Positions 1 through 8,507 of a stretch of DNA of 64,000 bases are shown here, piece after piece. A program made the position numbers and the translations under genes. Source of the DNA: Curvibacter gracilis ATCC BAA-807 (GTDB taxonomy: Bacteria > Pseudomonadota > Gammaproteobacteria > Burkholderiales > Burkholderiaceae_C); NCBI RefSeq assembly GCF_000518645.1, contig NZ_JADZ01000005.1:62001-126000 (forward strand), read 5' to 3'. Under the pieces are notes generated by a model. That model was not told the DNA's origin, ran no database searches, and saw only the letters and a program-made list of their open reading frames with translations. How positions within the stretch are numbered: the first letter of the stretch is position 1; the number at the start of each line of letters is the position of its first letter.

Positions 1-852
1 GCTGTCGTGGCGGCCCTGCAGGGTGATGTTGATCAACGGGTTGGCCACCACGCCCAGCTGGGCTTCGGCCATCAGGGCCAGCAGCTTGCTGACGTAGTAG
101 TTGTCCATGCTGTGCATGGAGGTCAGGTGCGAACCGGTGACCCGGCCGTGCAGCCCCAGGCGGTGGGTTTCGGCGGCCAGGGTTTCGACGTGGCGCGACA
201 GCGGGTCGTCGGACTCGTCGCAGTGCATGTCCACCAGCAGGCCGCGTTCGGCGGCCAGCTCGCACAGCAGCTTCACGCTGTCGGCGCCGTGCGCCATGGT
301 GCGCTCGAAGTGCGGAATGCCGCCCACCACCTCCACCCCCAGGTCCAGGGCGCGCTTCAGGTTGTGGAGGGCGTTGGGCGAGCGCAGCACCCCGTCCTGC
401 GGAAAGGCCACCAGCTGCAGGTCGAGGTAGGGCGCCACGGTCTTCTTGACCTCCAGCAGGGCCTGCACCGCCAGCAGGCGGTCATCGCACACATCCACAT
501 GCGAGCGGATGGCCAGCAGTCCGCGGGCCACGGCCCAGTCGCAGTAGCTCAGGGCCCGTTGCACGATGGCCTCGTGGGTCAAATGGGGCTTGAGCTCGCC
601 CCACAGGGCAATGCCTTCCAGCAGGGTGCCGCTCTGGTTGATGCGGGGCAGGCCGTAGCTGAGCGTGGAGTCCATGTGGAAGTGCGCATCCACGAAAGGC
701 GGGCTCAGCAGCCGGCCTTGGCCGTCCAGGGTCTCGTGGGCCGGGGCCTGCAGGCCGGCGGCCACTTCGACAATGCGTCCGTCCTGCACCGCCACCGATT
801 GGTCGCGGCGGCCGTCGGGCAGGTTCACGTGTTGGATCAGAAGGTCAAGCAT
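1..852 (-). CDS. codA: Cytosine deaminase, 3' end cut by window edge
   Basis: Metal-dependent amidohydrolase expected to convert cytosine to uracil and ammonia in the cytoplasm. Reading leftward from an ATG at 852, 284 codons stay open to the window edge, so roughly the last third of a ~430-residue family protein is missing. Visible active-site motifs are VDAHFHMD (metal ligands H57 and H59), HCDESDDP (210-217) and GSHLTSMH (240-247), the pattern of bacterial CodA. It begins 36 bases after the permease stop and is the last visible gene of a leftward operon. Its product uracil is the substrate of Upp, encoded first in the same operon. Another nucleobase or triazine amidohydrolase is possible, but the upp linkage favours cytosine. 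Confidence 0.85.
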   Translation of the reverse strand, partial: MLDLLIQHVNLPDGRRDQSVAVQDGRIVEVAAGLQAPAHETLDGQGRLLSPPFVDAHFHMDSTLSYGLPRINQSGTLLEGIALWGELKPHLTHEAIVQRALSYCDWAVARGLLAIRSHVDVCDDRLLAVQALLEVKKTVAPYLDLQLVAFPQDGVLRSPNALHNLKRALDLGVEVVGGIPHFERTMAHGADSVKLLCELAAERGLLVDMHCDESDDPLSRHVETLAAETHRLGLHGRVTGSHLTSMHSMDNYYVSKLLALMAEAQLGVVANPLINITLQGRHDS

Positions 853-888
853 GCGCGGGTTCCATGAGGGGGCTTGGCGGCGGGCGGC

Positions 889-1812
889 TCAGCGCTCGCC
901 CTTGCGGTAGGGTTTCATCAGGGCCTGGGGGTAGCTGGCCTTGCGCGCCACCACCACCAAGGCCAGGATCGACAGCGCATAGGGCAGCATCAGGTAGAGC
1001 TGGTAGGGCAGGGTGCTGCCCCCGGATTGCTGCAGGCGCAGCTGCAGCGCGTCGAAGAAGGCGAACAGCAGGGCCCCGAGCAAGGCCTTGCCGGGCCGCC
1101 ACGAGGCAAACACCACCAGGGCCACGCAGATCCAGCCCCGGCCATTGACCATGTTGAAGAAAAAGGCATTGAAGGCCGACAGGGTCAGGAATGAGCCCGC
1201 CACCCCCATCAGGGCCGAGCCGGCCACGATGCCCGCGGTGCGGGTGCGGCCCACGCTCAGGCCCTGGCCCTCGGCGGCCTGCGGGTTCTCGCCCACCATG
1301 CGCAGCGCCAGACCCGACGGGGTGCGGTACAGCCACCAGGCCAGGGCCGGCACCAGCAGCAGGGCCAGCAGGGTGAGCGGGGTCTGGGCCGACAGCACCG
1401 GGATGCCCAGGCCTTCCATGGGCGCGAAGGGGGTGATGGTGGGTGGCGTGTTCACCTTGGGAAAGCTGACCCGGTAGCCGTAGTAGCTGAGCGCGGTGGC
1501 CAGCATCGTGATGCCCAGCCCGGCCACATGCTGCGACAGCGCCAGCCCGACGGTGAGCGCCGCATGCAGCAGGCCGAAGGCGGCCCCCGTCAGGGCGGCC
1601 ACGGCCACGCCGCCCCACAGCGGCAGGCCCAGGTACACCCCCAGCCAGCCGGCAAAGGCCCCTGCGACCATGATGCCCTCGATGCCCAGGTTGAGCACGC
1701 CGGCGCGTTCGCACAGCAGCACGCCCAGGGTGCCGAAGATCAGCGGTGTGGCAATGCGCAGCACGGCCACCCAGAAGGCGGGTTGGGCCAGGATGTCGAG
1801 CAGTTCGGTCAT
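889..1812 (-). CDS. Nucleoside/base ABC transporter permease 2
   Basis: Inner-membrane permease of the BPD_transp_2 (branched-chain amino acid/ribose-like) family, 307 residues. It is mostly hydrophobic, with eight or more membrane segments, and carries the family-typical stretch ERAGVLNLGIEGIMVAGA near residues 35-52 and the loop VGENPQAAEGQG near 190. The ATG at 1812 overlaps the stop of the upstream permease by four bases (ATGA), which implies translational coupling. An in-frame extension far upstream exists but only traverses the other permease on a different frame, so it is not coding. Together with the preceding permease and ATPase it would form an importer of the nucleoside (NupPQ/YufPQ) type. 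Substrate is inferred from flanking upp and codA. Confidence 0.85.
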   Translation of the reverse strand: MTELLDILAQPAFWVAVLRIATPLIFGTLGVLLCERAGVLNLGIEGIMVAGAFAGWLGVYLGLPLWGGVAVAALTGAAFGLLHAALTVGLALSQHVAGLGITMLATALSYYGYRVSFPKVNTPPTITPFAPMEGLGIPVLSAQTPLTLLALLLVPALAWWLYRTPSGLALRMVGENPQAAEGQGLSVGRTRTAGIVAGSALMGVAGSFLTLSAFNAFFFNMVNGRGWICVALVVFASWRPGKALLGALLFAFFDALQLRLQQSGGSTLPYQLYLMLPYALSILALVVVARKASYPQALMKPYRKGER

Positions 1813-2870
1813 TTCAGGCGCACCCGGTATTGCGTGAGCAGGGTGGCCACCAGCACCGACAGCAGCGAGGCCGCCACGATCACGTCGGCGATGTAGGTGG
1901 GCACGCCCACGGCGCGGCTCATGCTGTCGGCGCCCACCTGCACGCCAGCCACAAAAATGCTGGCGGCCAGCACGCCCAAGGGGTGCAGCCCGGCCAGCAT
2001 GGCGATCACGATGCCGCTGTAGCCATAGCCGGGCGACATGTCCAGCGTCACGTAGCTGGTGCGGCCGGCCACCTCGATGGCCCCCGCCAGGCCGGCCAGG
2101 GCCCCCGACAGCACCGCCACCAACAGGGCGGTGCGCCCGGTGGCCACCCCGGCAAAGGCGGCCGCACGGGCGTTGGCACCCGTGGCCCGGATGTCGAAGC
2201 CCAGCACGGTGAAGCGCATCAGCACCCACACGCCCAGGCACAGCGCCGCCGCCAGCAGCAAGCCGGTGTGCACCCGGGTGCCCTCGATCAGGCGCGACAG
2301 CTCCAGTTCGGGCTGCAGGGCCACGCTCTGCGGCCAGCCCAGCGCCGTGGGGTCTTTCATGGGGCCGTCCAGCAGCGCTGACACGCCCAGCAAGGCCATG
2401 AAGTTGAGCAGCAGGGTGGTGACCACCTCGTCCACGCCCAGCCGGCTTTTCAGCAGCGCCGGCCCGAGCAGCAGCAGTGCACCGGCCGCGGCGGCTGCCA
2501 GCAGCATCAGGGTGAACAGCAGGGGCAGGGGCAAGGCCCAGCCAGCGCTGTCGTGCACGCCCCCCACGGCCACGGCGGCCAGTGCGCCGGCATACAGTTG
2601 GCCCTCGGCGCCGATGTTGAACAGGCGGGCGCGGAAGGCCACGGCCGCCGCCAGGCCGGTGAAGATGAGGGGGGTGGCGCGGGTCAGGGTCTCGCTCCAG
2701 GCGAACAGCGAGCCGAAGCCCCCCTGCACCAGCAGGCCGTAGGTGCGCCCCACCGGGGCCCCTGCCCACAGCACCAGCAGTGCGCTGATCAGCAGGGTGA
2801 AGGCGATGGCCCCCAGGGGGGCCAGCACATGGGCCAGGGGCGAGGCCTGGTGTCGTTTCTCCAGTCTCAT
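1809..2870 (-). CDS. Nucleoside/base ABC transporter permease 1
   Basis: First of two different permease subunits, 353 residues, BPD_transp_2 family. A short basic N-terminus (MRLEKRHQ) leads into a membrane segment at about 15-37, and the motif FRARLFNIGAEGQLYAGA near residues 79-96 is the counterpart of the NLGIEG stretch in permease 2. Start and stop overlap the neighbouring genes by four bases each. Members of this family pair with a BMP-type binding protein and a double-domain ATPase, exactly as found here. The likely cargo is purine/pyrimidine nucleosides or bases; simple sugars are the main alternative for the family, made unlikely by the salvage enzymes in the operon. Confidence 0.86.
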   Translation of the reverse strand: MRLEKRHQASPLAHVLAPLGAIAFTLLISALLVLWAGAPVGRTYGLLVQGGFGSLFAWSETLTRATPLIFTGLAAAVAFRARLFNIGAEGQLYAGALAAVAVGGVHDSAGWALPLPLLFTLMLLAAAAAGALLLLGPALLKSRLGVDEVVTTLLLNFMALLGVSALLDGPMKDPTALGWPQSVALQPELELSRLIEGTRVHTGLLLAAALCLGVWVLMRFTVLGFDIRATGANARAAAFAGVATGRTALLVAVLSGALAGLAGAIEVAGRTSYVTLDMSPGYGYSGIVIAMLAGLHPLGVLAASIFVAGVQVGADSMSRAVGVPTYIADVIVAASLLSVLVATLLTQYRVRLK

Positions 2871-4444
2871 GGGGTCTCCGTCATGCGCTGGGCGGGGGCG
2901 CTGACCGGGCCACCGGCCATGGCCAGGCCGATGCTTTCGCGGCTCCAGTGGGTGGCCGGGTGGGCCGGGCTCAGGTGGCCGTGGTGCATCACCGCAATGC
3001 GGTCGCCCAGGGCCAGCACCTCGTCCAGGTCATCGGAGATCAGCAGCACGGCGGCCCCGGCATCACGGGCGGCCAGCAACTGTTGCTGCACATAGGCCAC
3101 GGCCCCGATGTCCAGCCCCCAGGTGGGCTGGTGGGCCACGATCAGGCTGGGCACCTGGCTGGCCGCCTGCCCGGGCAGGGGCAGCAAGGCGCGGCCCAGG
3201 ATGAGTTTTTGCATGTTGCCGCCCGACAGGGCCCGGGCCGGGCTCAGGGGCCCGGCGCCGCGCACATCGAAGGCCTCGATCACCCGCTGGGCATGCTGCC
3301 GGGCCACGGCGCGGCGCACCCAGCCCCAGCGCGAGAACACGGGGTGGCGCAGGCGTTCAGAGACGGCGTTCTCCCACACCGGCAGATCGCCGACCACACC
3401 CACGGCGTGCCGGTCTTCGGGAATGCGGGCCACCCCCTGGGTGACCAGCCAGGCGGGGGAGGCTTGCAGCGGCTGCCCCTTGAGCAGCACCTCGCCCTGG
3501 GCGGCGCGGCGGCTGCCGCACAGCAGCTCGGCCAGTGCCAGTTGCCCATTGCCCGACACCCCGGCAATCGCCACGATCTCGCCGGCCCGCAGTTGCAGGT
3601 TGACCTGGCTCAGGCGCTCGCGCTGGCCGGCCGGGGTGCTGACCTCGCGCAGCTCACACGCCACCGGGCCCGGTGCGCCGGCGGGGCGGCGTTCGGGCGC
3701 CGACACGGCGTGGCCCACCATCCATTGCGCCAACTGGGCCTGGCTGGTGCCGGCGGCCGGGGCCTCGGCCACCAGGCGGCCAGCCCGCAGCACGGCCACC
3801 CGGTGCGATACGCGCAGCACCTCGGCCAGCTTGTGGCTGATGAAGATCACCGACAGGCCCTCGCGCACCAACTGGGCCAGGGTGTCGAACAGGGCTTCGC
3901 TCTCTTGCGGGGTGAGCACGGCCGTGGGCTCGTCCAGGATCAGGATGCGCGCGCCCCGGTACAAGGCCTTGAGGATCTCGACCCGCTGGCGCTCGCCCAC
4001 CGAGAGCTGGCCCACCCGGGCCTCGGGCTGCACAGCCAGGCCAAAGCGCTGGCCCACCTCCAGCAGGCGGGCCCGTGCGCGGGCCCGGGCCGACCAGGGC
4101 TGCCACAGGGGTTCGGTGCCCAGGATCACGTTGTCCAGCACGCTGAGGTTGTCGGCCAGCGTGAAGTGTTGGTGCACCATGCCGATGCCGGCGGCCAGGG
4201 CCGCGGCCGGGTTGCCGGGCGGCAGGGGCTGGCCGTGCAGGGTGATGTGACCGGTATCGGCCCGGTAGTGGCCGAACAGGATGGACATCAGGGTGGATTT
4301 GCCGGCACCGTTCTCGCCCAGCAGGGCCAGCACTTCGCCCGCATTCAGGCTCAGCGAGATGTTGTCGTTGGCCACCAGGCTGCCAAAGCGCTTGGTGATG
4401 CCCTGCAATTGCAGCACCGGGGCTGTGCCTGGGGCCTCAGTCAT
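2867..4444 (-). CDS. Nucleoside/base ABC transporter ATP-binding protein (tandem ABC domains)
   Basis: Cytoplasmic ATPase of 525 residues with two fused nucleotide-binding domains, the architecture of RbsA/YufO/NupO proteins. Domain 1 has a canonical Walker A (GENGAGKST, near 43-51), signature LSVGERQ and Walker B ILILDEPTAVL. Domain 2 has a degenerate P-loop (GVSGNGQ) but retains LSGGNMQK and LIVAHQPTWGLD; this asymmetry is normal for the family and suggests one dominant hydrolytic site. It overlaps the upstream nucleosidase gene by eight bases and the downstream permease by four. It would energise import through the two permeases using the BMP-type binding protein encoded two genes upstream. 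Confidence 0.9.
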   Translation of the reverse strand: MTEAPGTAPVLQLQGITKRFGSLVANDNISLSLNAGEVLALLGENGAGKSTLMSILFGHYRADTGHITLHGQPLPPGNPAAALAAGIGMVHQHFTLADNLSVLDNVILGTEPLWQPWSARARARARLLEVGQRFGLAVQPEARVGQLSVGERQRVEILKALYRGARILILDEPTAVLTPQESEALFDTLAQLVREGLSVIFISHKLAEVLRVSHRVAVLRAGRLVAEAPAAGTSQAQLAQWMVGHAVSAPERRPAGAPGPVACELREVSTPAGQRERLSQVNLQLRAGEIVAIAGVSGNGQLALAELLCGSRRAAQGEVLLKGQPLQASPAWLVTQGVARIPEDRHAVGVVGDLPVWENAVSERLRHPVFSRWGWVRRAVARQHAQRVIEAFDVRGAGPLSPARALSGGNMQKLILGRALLPLPGQAASQVPSLIVAHQPTWGLDIGAVAYVQQQLLAARDAGAAVLLISDDLDEVLALGDRIAVMHHGHLSPAHPATHWSRESIGLAMAGGPVSAPAQRMTETP

Positions 4445-5381
4445 GGTGGGCCGCCAGAAAAGCCAGCAGAACCCGCGCCGAATTGCTGGCCGCCAGTGTC
4501 ATGAAGGTGTGCATTTCGTTCTCGCCCTCGCCGCCGCCGGCGAGGTCGCTGAGGGATCTGAAGGCAATGAAGGGCACCCGGTTGCTGTAAGCCACCTGAG
4601 CGGTGGCGGCGCTTTCCATGTCGAGCACCTGGGCCTGGAAGGTGTTGAATGCGTATTCGCGCCAGGCGGCATTGTCGACAAAGGCCGCGCCCGAGACGCC
4701 GCTGCCGCCCACCACCACGCGGGGTGCCTGGCTCAGGCATTGGCGCTGCGCATCGCAGCGCTCCAACGGGGTCTGGGCGATGCGCTCGGCGGTGGCCAGC
4801 AGAGCGGCATCGACTTCGAACCAGGCTTTGCGTTCGGTGTCGGCCTGGCGGCTGGATCGCACTTCGACCGTGCGCGGAATGAAGGGGCCGAAGCCCGGGC
4901 CGACCAGATCGTTCATCCAGGGCGGCGGCTGGTACTGGCCTGTAGCTGTTTCGCGGGCCAGCACGCCTTCGAGGTAGGGTGCCCAGCGCCGCGGCACGGC
5001 CACGTCGCCAATGTGCAGGCTCGGGTCGACGCCGCCGGCAATGCCGCTGAACAAAATGCGTCGCACCTTGAAGTGGTCCAGCGCGCGCTGGGTGTTCATG
5101 GCGGCATTGGTCATGCTGATGCCGCTGAGAAACAGCAGCACCGGTTTGCCCTGCAGCCGGCCAGTGGTGAAGTCGACGCCGCCGATGCGGTGGACCCGGG
5201 CCTGCCGCAGCTGCGAGCGCAGCAGCACCAGCTCGGGCTCGAAGGCCGACACGATGGCCGTGCGGGGCACGGCATCGAGCCCGGGGGCGGCTTGCAGCGG
5301 GGCGACCAAGGCGGTGGCCAGCAGGCCCGCCGTCAGCAGGCCGCGCCACCCCGTTTTGCCGGGTGCGGCAGGCTGCCTCAT
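4437..5381 (-). CDS. Exported nucleosidase, MTA/SAH nucleosidase-like (phosphorylase superfamily)
   Basis: Purine nucleoside phosphorylase/nucleosidase superfamily enzyme, 314 residues. The N-terminus (basic KTGWRG, hydrophobic LLTAGLLATALVAPLQA, cleavage near residue 31) is a signal peptide, so it should act in the periplasm. Family motifs are visible: FSGIAGGVDPSLHIGDV, VLDMESAATAQVA (ribose-binding Met-Glu) and RSLSDLAGG (catalytic-type Asp). The insert with QCLSQAPRVVV has a possible disulfide pair with RCD. ATG 5381 overlaps the stop of the binding-protein gene by one base. A periplasmic nucleosidase would split nucleosides into bases before import. The exact substrate (methylthioadenosine, adenosine, inosine or uridine) cannot be read from sequence. 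Confidence 0.8.
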   Translation of the reverse strand: MRQPAAPGKTGWRGLLTAGLLATALVAPLQAAPGLDAVPRTAIVSAFEPELVLLRSQLRQARVHRIGGVDFTTGRLQGKPVLLFLSGISMTNAAMNTQRALDHFKVRRILFSGIAGGVDPSLHIGDVAVPRRWAPYLEGVLARETATGQYQPPPWMNDLVGPGFGPFIPRTVEVRSSRQADTERKAWFEVDAALLATAERIAQTPLERCDAQRQCLSQAPRVVVGGSGVSGAAFVDNAAWREYAFNTFQAQVLDMESAATAQVAYSNRVPFIAFRSLSDLAGGGEGENEMHTFMTLAASNSARVLLAFLAAHHD

Positions 5382-6385
5382 CACTTGGCGCTGGATTTGG
5401 GCTGGCTGTCGTCCACCTTGACGGTGAACTTGCCGGCCAGGATCTCGGCCTCACGCGCCTTCACCTTGTTCACGATGTCGGCCGGCACCTTTTTCTCGAA
5501 GGTGCCCAGGGGGGCCAGTTCCGAGCCCTTGTGCTTCATCATCGAGTACGGGCCGTAGTCTTCGGCAGTGAACTTGCCTTCCTTGACCAGCTTGAGGGCG
5601 CGGTCGATGCTGGGCTCCATGTTCCAGAGCGCAGACGCCACCACGGTGTCGGGGTACTTGTCCTGGGTGTTGATCACGTTGCCGATGGCCAGCTTGCCTT
5701 TTTCCTTGGCGGCGTCGCTGACGCCAAAGCGCTCGGCGTACAGCACATCGGCGCCCTGGTCGATCATGGCGAAGGTGGCTTCCTTGGCCTTGGGCGGGTC
5801 GAACCAGCTGTTGATGAAGCTCACGCTGAACTCCACCTTGGGGTTCACTTCCTTGGCGCCGGCCATGAAGGCGTTCATGAGCCGGTTCACCTCGGGGATG
5901 GGGAAGCCGCCCACCATGCCGATCTTGTTGGATTTGGTCATGCCGCCTGCCACCATGCCGCTGAGGTAGGCCGGCTCCTGGATGAAGTTGTCGAAGACGC
6001 TGAAATTGGGCGCCTGGGGCTTCCCTGAGGAGCCCAGCAGGAAGGAGGTCTTGGGCGAGTCCTTGGCCACCTTGCGGGCCGCCGCCTCGACGCCGAACAC
6101 CTCGCCGACGATCAGCTGGTTGCCCCCGGCGATGTACTCGCGCATCACGCGCTCGTAATCGGCATTGGCCACGTTCTCGCTGGCCTTGTATTCGATCTCG
6201 CCACGGGCTTCGGCGGCCTTCAGGGCCTTGTGGATGCGGCTCACCCACTGCTGCTCGAAGGGCACGGTGTAGATCGCCGCCACCTTGATCTTGGCCTGGG
6301 CCAGGACGGGCAGAGAGACCGAGGCTGCGAGCGCGGTGGCAGCCACCATCAGGTGGCGGCGGGACGGGGCGAAACGACGGGACAT
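5381..6385 (-). CDS. BMP/PnrA-family substrate-binding protein of nucleoside ABC importer
   Basis: Periplasmic solute-binding protein, 334 residues. The signal peptide (MSRRFAPSRRHLMVAATALA, ending LPVLAQA) lacks a lipobox cysteine, so it should be soluble rather than lipid-anchored. The mature part matches the BMP (PnrA) family that binds nucleosides: KVAAIYTVPFEQQW at the start, NFIQEPAYLSGMVAG in the middle, and QGADVLYAERFG. ATG 6385 is chosen because AAGGAG lies 6-11 bases upstream; upstream in-frame codons run into upp. It sits 91 bases after upp and one base overlaps the nucleosidase start. It is the receptor of the ABC importer encoded next. Confidence 0.88.
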   Translation of the reverse strand: MSRRFAPSRRHLMVAATALAASVSLPVLAQAKIKVAAIYTVPFEQQWVSRIHKALKAAEARGEIEYKASENVANADYERVMREYIAGGNQLIVGEVFGVEAAARKVAKDSPKTSFLLGSSGKPQAPNFSVFDNFIQEPAYLSGMVAGGMTKSNKIGMVGGFPIPEVNRLMNAFMAGAKEVNPKVEFSVSFINSWFDPPKAKEATFAMIDQGADVLYAERFGVSDAAKEKGKLAIGNVINTQDKYPDTVVASALWNMEPSIDRALKLVKEGKFTAEDYGPYSMMKHKGSELAPLGTFEKKVPADIVNKVKAREAEILAGKFTVKVDDSQPKSSAK

Positions 6386-6476
6386 GAAGGCTCCTTTTGG
6401 CAAAGTTGGCGGGGGTTGCGAAATTGAGCGGGCCCGGCAGGCTTCGACGGCCCGTCGTGGCGGCCGTGAGATGCGT

Positions 6477-7106
6477 TTACTGGGTGCCGAAGATCCGGTC
6501 GCCCGCATCGCCCAGGCCCGGCAGGATGTAGCCGTGGTCATTGAGCTGGCGGTCGATCGAGGCGGTGTAGATGGGCACGTCGGGGTGGGCGGCCTGCATG
6601 GCGGCCACGCCCTCGGGGCAGGTGAGCAGGCAGACGAACTTGATCGATTTCGGCTTGAGGGCCTTGAGCTTTTCGATCGCGGCGATGGCCGAGTTGCCGG
6701 TGGCCAGCATGGGGTCGACCACGATGATGTCGCGCTCGGTCATCTCGGAGGGCATCTTGAAGTAGTACTCGACCGGCTTGAGCGTGTCGGGGTCGCGGTA
6801 CAGGCCGATGTGGCCGACCCGGGCGCCGGGCACCACGTTGAGCATGCCTTCGAGGATGCCGTTGCCGGCACGCAGGATGGACACGAACACCAGCTTCTTG
6901 CCATCGATCACGCGGCCGGTGGTGGTTTCCAGCGGGGTCTGCACCTCGATGTCCTGCAGCGGCAGCTCGCGGGTGATCTCGTAGGTCATGAGGCTGGCCA
7001 GTTCGCCGAGCAGGCGGCGGAAGCTGTTGGTGCTGGCCTCGCGGTTGCGCATCAGGGTCAGCTTGTGCTGAACCAGGGGGTGGTCGATGACGTGGACGTT
7101 GCTCAT
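6477..7106 (-). CDS. upp: Uracil phosphoribosyltransferase
   Basis: Cytoplasmic salvage enzyme making UMP from uracil and PRPP; 209 residues, the usual length. The PRPP-binding loop [16 protein letters not shown] (about 131-146), the flexible region [14 protein letters not shown] and the uracil-binding C-terminus [16 protein letters not shown] are all present. It is first in the leftward operon with the BMP importer and codA, so imported or deaminated uracil is captured as UMP at once. A 284-base gap upstream separates it from the LysR gene and should contain the operon promoter. Confidence 0.97.
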   Translation of the reverse strand: MSNVHVIDHPLVQHKLTLMRNREASTNSFRRLLGELASLMTYEITRELPLQDIEVQTPLETTTGRVIDGKKLVFVSILRAGNGILEGMLNVVPGARVGHIGLYRDPDTLKPVEYYFKMPSEMTERDIIVVDPMLATGNSAIAAIEKLKALKPKSIKFVCLLTCPEGVAAMQAAHPDVPIYTASIDRQLNDHGYILPGLGDAGDRIFGTQ

Positions 7107-7331
7107 GGTGTGTGGCTGGAGTGCAGTGAAAAGTCAGGGACGCCCGCCGGCAGCGCTGGCCGGACCGGGGTGATTAGTGCAAGCGCTGTGCCAGGATGGG
7201 TGAAGACCGGCGGCATGGGGTGGCGGGGCTCCTGCAGGGCTTGGCAAAGAGGGGTCGCTGTCGGGCGAGCCCGGGCCAGAGCGGATGCAGGGCCAGGGCG
7301 CCCCCCCGCAGCGGGCGGCAGCTGGGGCAAA

Positions 7332-7375
7332 AGAATACCATGCAGGCGCACCCGGCTGGTGCCTGGAGAGCACCA
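7332..7375 (-). promoter_or_regulatory. Candidate promoter and operator of the upp operon
   Basis: Within the 284-base gap upstream of upp, the minus strand has an extended -10-like TGGTATTCT (7340-7332). About 17 bases upstream of it lies a perfect inverted repeat TGGTGC-N7-GCACCA (7357-7375), at roughly -32 to -50 relative to the implied start, where an activator or repressor could bind. No good -35 hexamer is visible. The implied leader to upp would be about 220 bases; nothing recognisable as a riboswitch was seen in it. Confidence 0.3.
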
Positions 7376-7390
7376 ATTTTGATCAGATGG

Positions 7391-8380
7391 TCAAGAAATG
7401 GGCGGCCGGGGCGCCCCCGGGCAGCGGGGCATGCGCAGCCCGGGGTGATCACTCAGGGCCTCGCTGAGTTCGTCGATGAACAGGCGCAGCTTGGGCGGCA
7501 CATGCTGGCGGTCGCGGTAGCACACAAAGAACTCCAGCGGCTCGGGAGCCGCATGGGCCTGAGCCGCTTCAGCGCCCCCGTGGATGGCGGGTTCGATGAA
7601 CAGCGGGATCAACTCGCCCGACTCGATCAGCGGGTTGGACACAAAACTGCCCAGGCGTGCAATGCCGGCACCGGCCAGGCAGGCCTGGGCCAGGGTGTCG
7701 ATGTCGCTGCAGGTGAGGCTGGGCTCAAAGGCAGCCTCGATGCGCAGGCCGCCGCGGATGAAGGGCCAGGGCATGATCCGCCCGTCCATGGCCATGCGGT
7801 AGGCCAGGCAGCGATGCCGGGCCAGGTCTTCCAGGGTGGCCGGCTGCCCGTGCCGGTTCAGATAGGCCGGAGAGGCACAGTAGTGGATGGGCGCACTGGC
7901 AATGCGCCGGGCCACCAGGCCAGGCTCCAGCATGTGCTGGTAGCGGATGCTGGCGTCCACGTTCTCGTGCATGAAGTCGACCTGGCGGTCGACCACCAGC
8001 AACTCCACATTCAGGCGCGGGTAGCGTTGCATGAAGCCGGTGATCCAGGGGCCCAGCACATGCCGCCCGAAGGCCACCGAGCACGCCACCTTGAAGCGGC
8101 CCTGCGGCTCGCCGCGCAGGGCGCCGATCTCGCCATGGGCGTCCTCCAACACCCCGAGCACCGGGCGCACGCGTTCGAAGTAGATCTGGCCCTCGTCGGT
8201 CAGGGCCAGGGATCGGGTGCTGCGCCGCAACAGGCGGGTGCCCAGTTCGGCCTCCAGGCGGGCAATGCTCTGGCTGGCGGCCGCCGCGCTCAGGCCCAGC
8301 TGGCGGCCCGCTGCGGCAATGCTGCCGCCCTCAACGGCCTTGATGAAGGCCTCGATGCCGCGCAGGGAGGGGGTGGTCAT
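7391..8380 (-). CDS. LysR-family transcriptional regulator
   Basis: DNA-binding regulator of 329 residues from ATG 8380. The N-terminal winged helix (residues 1-60: AFIKAVEGGSIAAAGRQLGL, AAASQSIARLEAELGTRLLRR) and the periplasmic-binding-like effector domain (about 90-295) are intact. Sequence style (SRYPRLNVELLV-type linker, CASPAYLNRHG) fits the CrgA/PA2220 group. An alternative ATG at 8407 lies inside a perfect inverted repeat and is therefore less likely. The gene is divergent from a DUF2798 gene, the usual arrangement for a LysR protein and its target. The C-terminal tail after residue 310 is proline-rich and unconserved in look. Confidence 0.92.
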   Translation of the reverse strand: MTTPSLRGIEAFIKAVEGGSIAAAGRQLGLSAAAASQSIARLEAELGTRLLRRSTRSLALTDEGQIYFERVRPVLGVLEDAHGEIGALRGEPQGRFKVACSVAFGRHVLGPWITGFMQRYPRLNVELLVVDRQVDFMHENVDASIRYQHMLEPGLVARRIASAPIHYCASPAYLNRHGQPATLEDLARHRCLAYRMAMDGRIMPWPFIRGGLRIEAAFEPSLTCSDIDTLAQACLAGAGIARLGSFVSNPLIESGELIPLFIEPAIHGGAEAAQAHAAPEPLEFFVCYRDRQHVPPKLRLFIDELSEALSDHPGLRMPRCPGAPRPPIS

Positions 8381-8399
8381 AGGTTTTGAATGGAAGGCC

Positions 8400-8426
8400 T
8401 CAGTCATCACATTTTTGGATGACTGA
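8400..8426. promoter_or_regulatory. Perfect inverted repeat, probable LysR operator
   Basis: TCAGTCATC (8400-8408), nine bases of spacer and GATGACTGA (8418-8426) form a perfect 9+9 inverted repeat between the divergent LysR and DUF2798 genes. It lies 20 bases upstream of the LysR start, where binding would cause autorepression, and about 80 bases upstream of the DUF2798 start, a usual activator position. LysR boxes are often interrupted dyads of this kind, though the strict T-N11-A form is not exactly matched. Confidence 0.5.
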
Positions 8427-8507
8427 CGGTGTGTGAAGCCACCTTCCGCGGATGCGGCAGGCTGGCCAGAATGCCTCCATCCATTTGAATATCTGAGGGA
8501 CTTTTCC

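Noticed and set aside
7-867. A plus-strand frame of 286 codons at the left edge
   Set aside because: The real gene is codA on the minus strand, shown by HFHMD and HCDESDD motifs.
889-2769. A 626-codon minus frame taken as one large permease
   Set aside because: Only its last 307 codons are the second permease; the earlier part is out of frame with the intact first permease at 1809-2870.
7345-7365. A sigma-54-like GGCAC...GTGC element upstream of upp
   Set aside because: The GG and GC dinucleotides are not at the required -24/-12 spacing.
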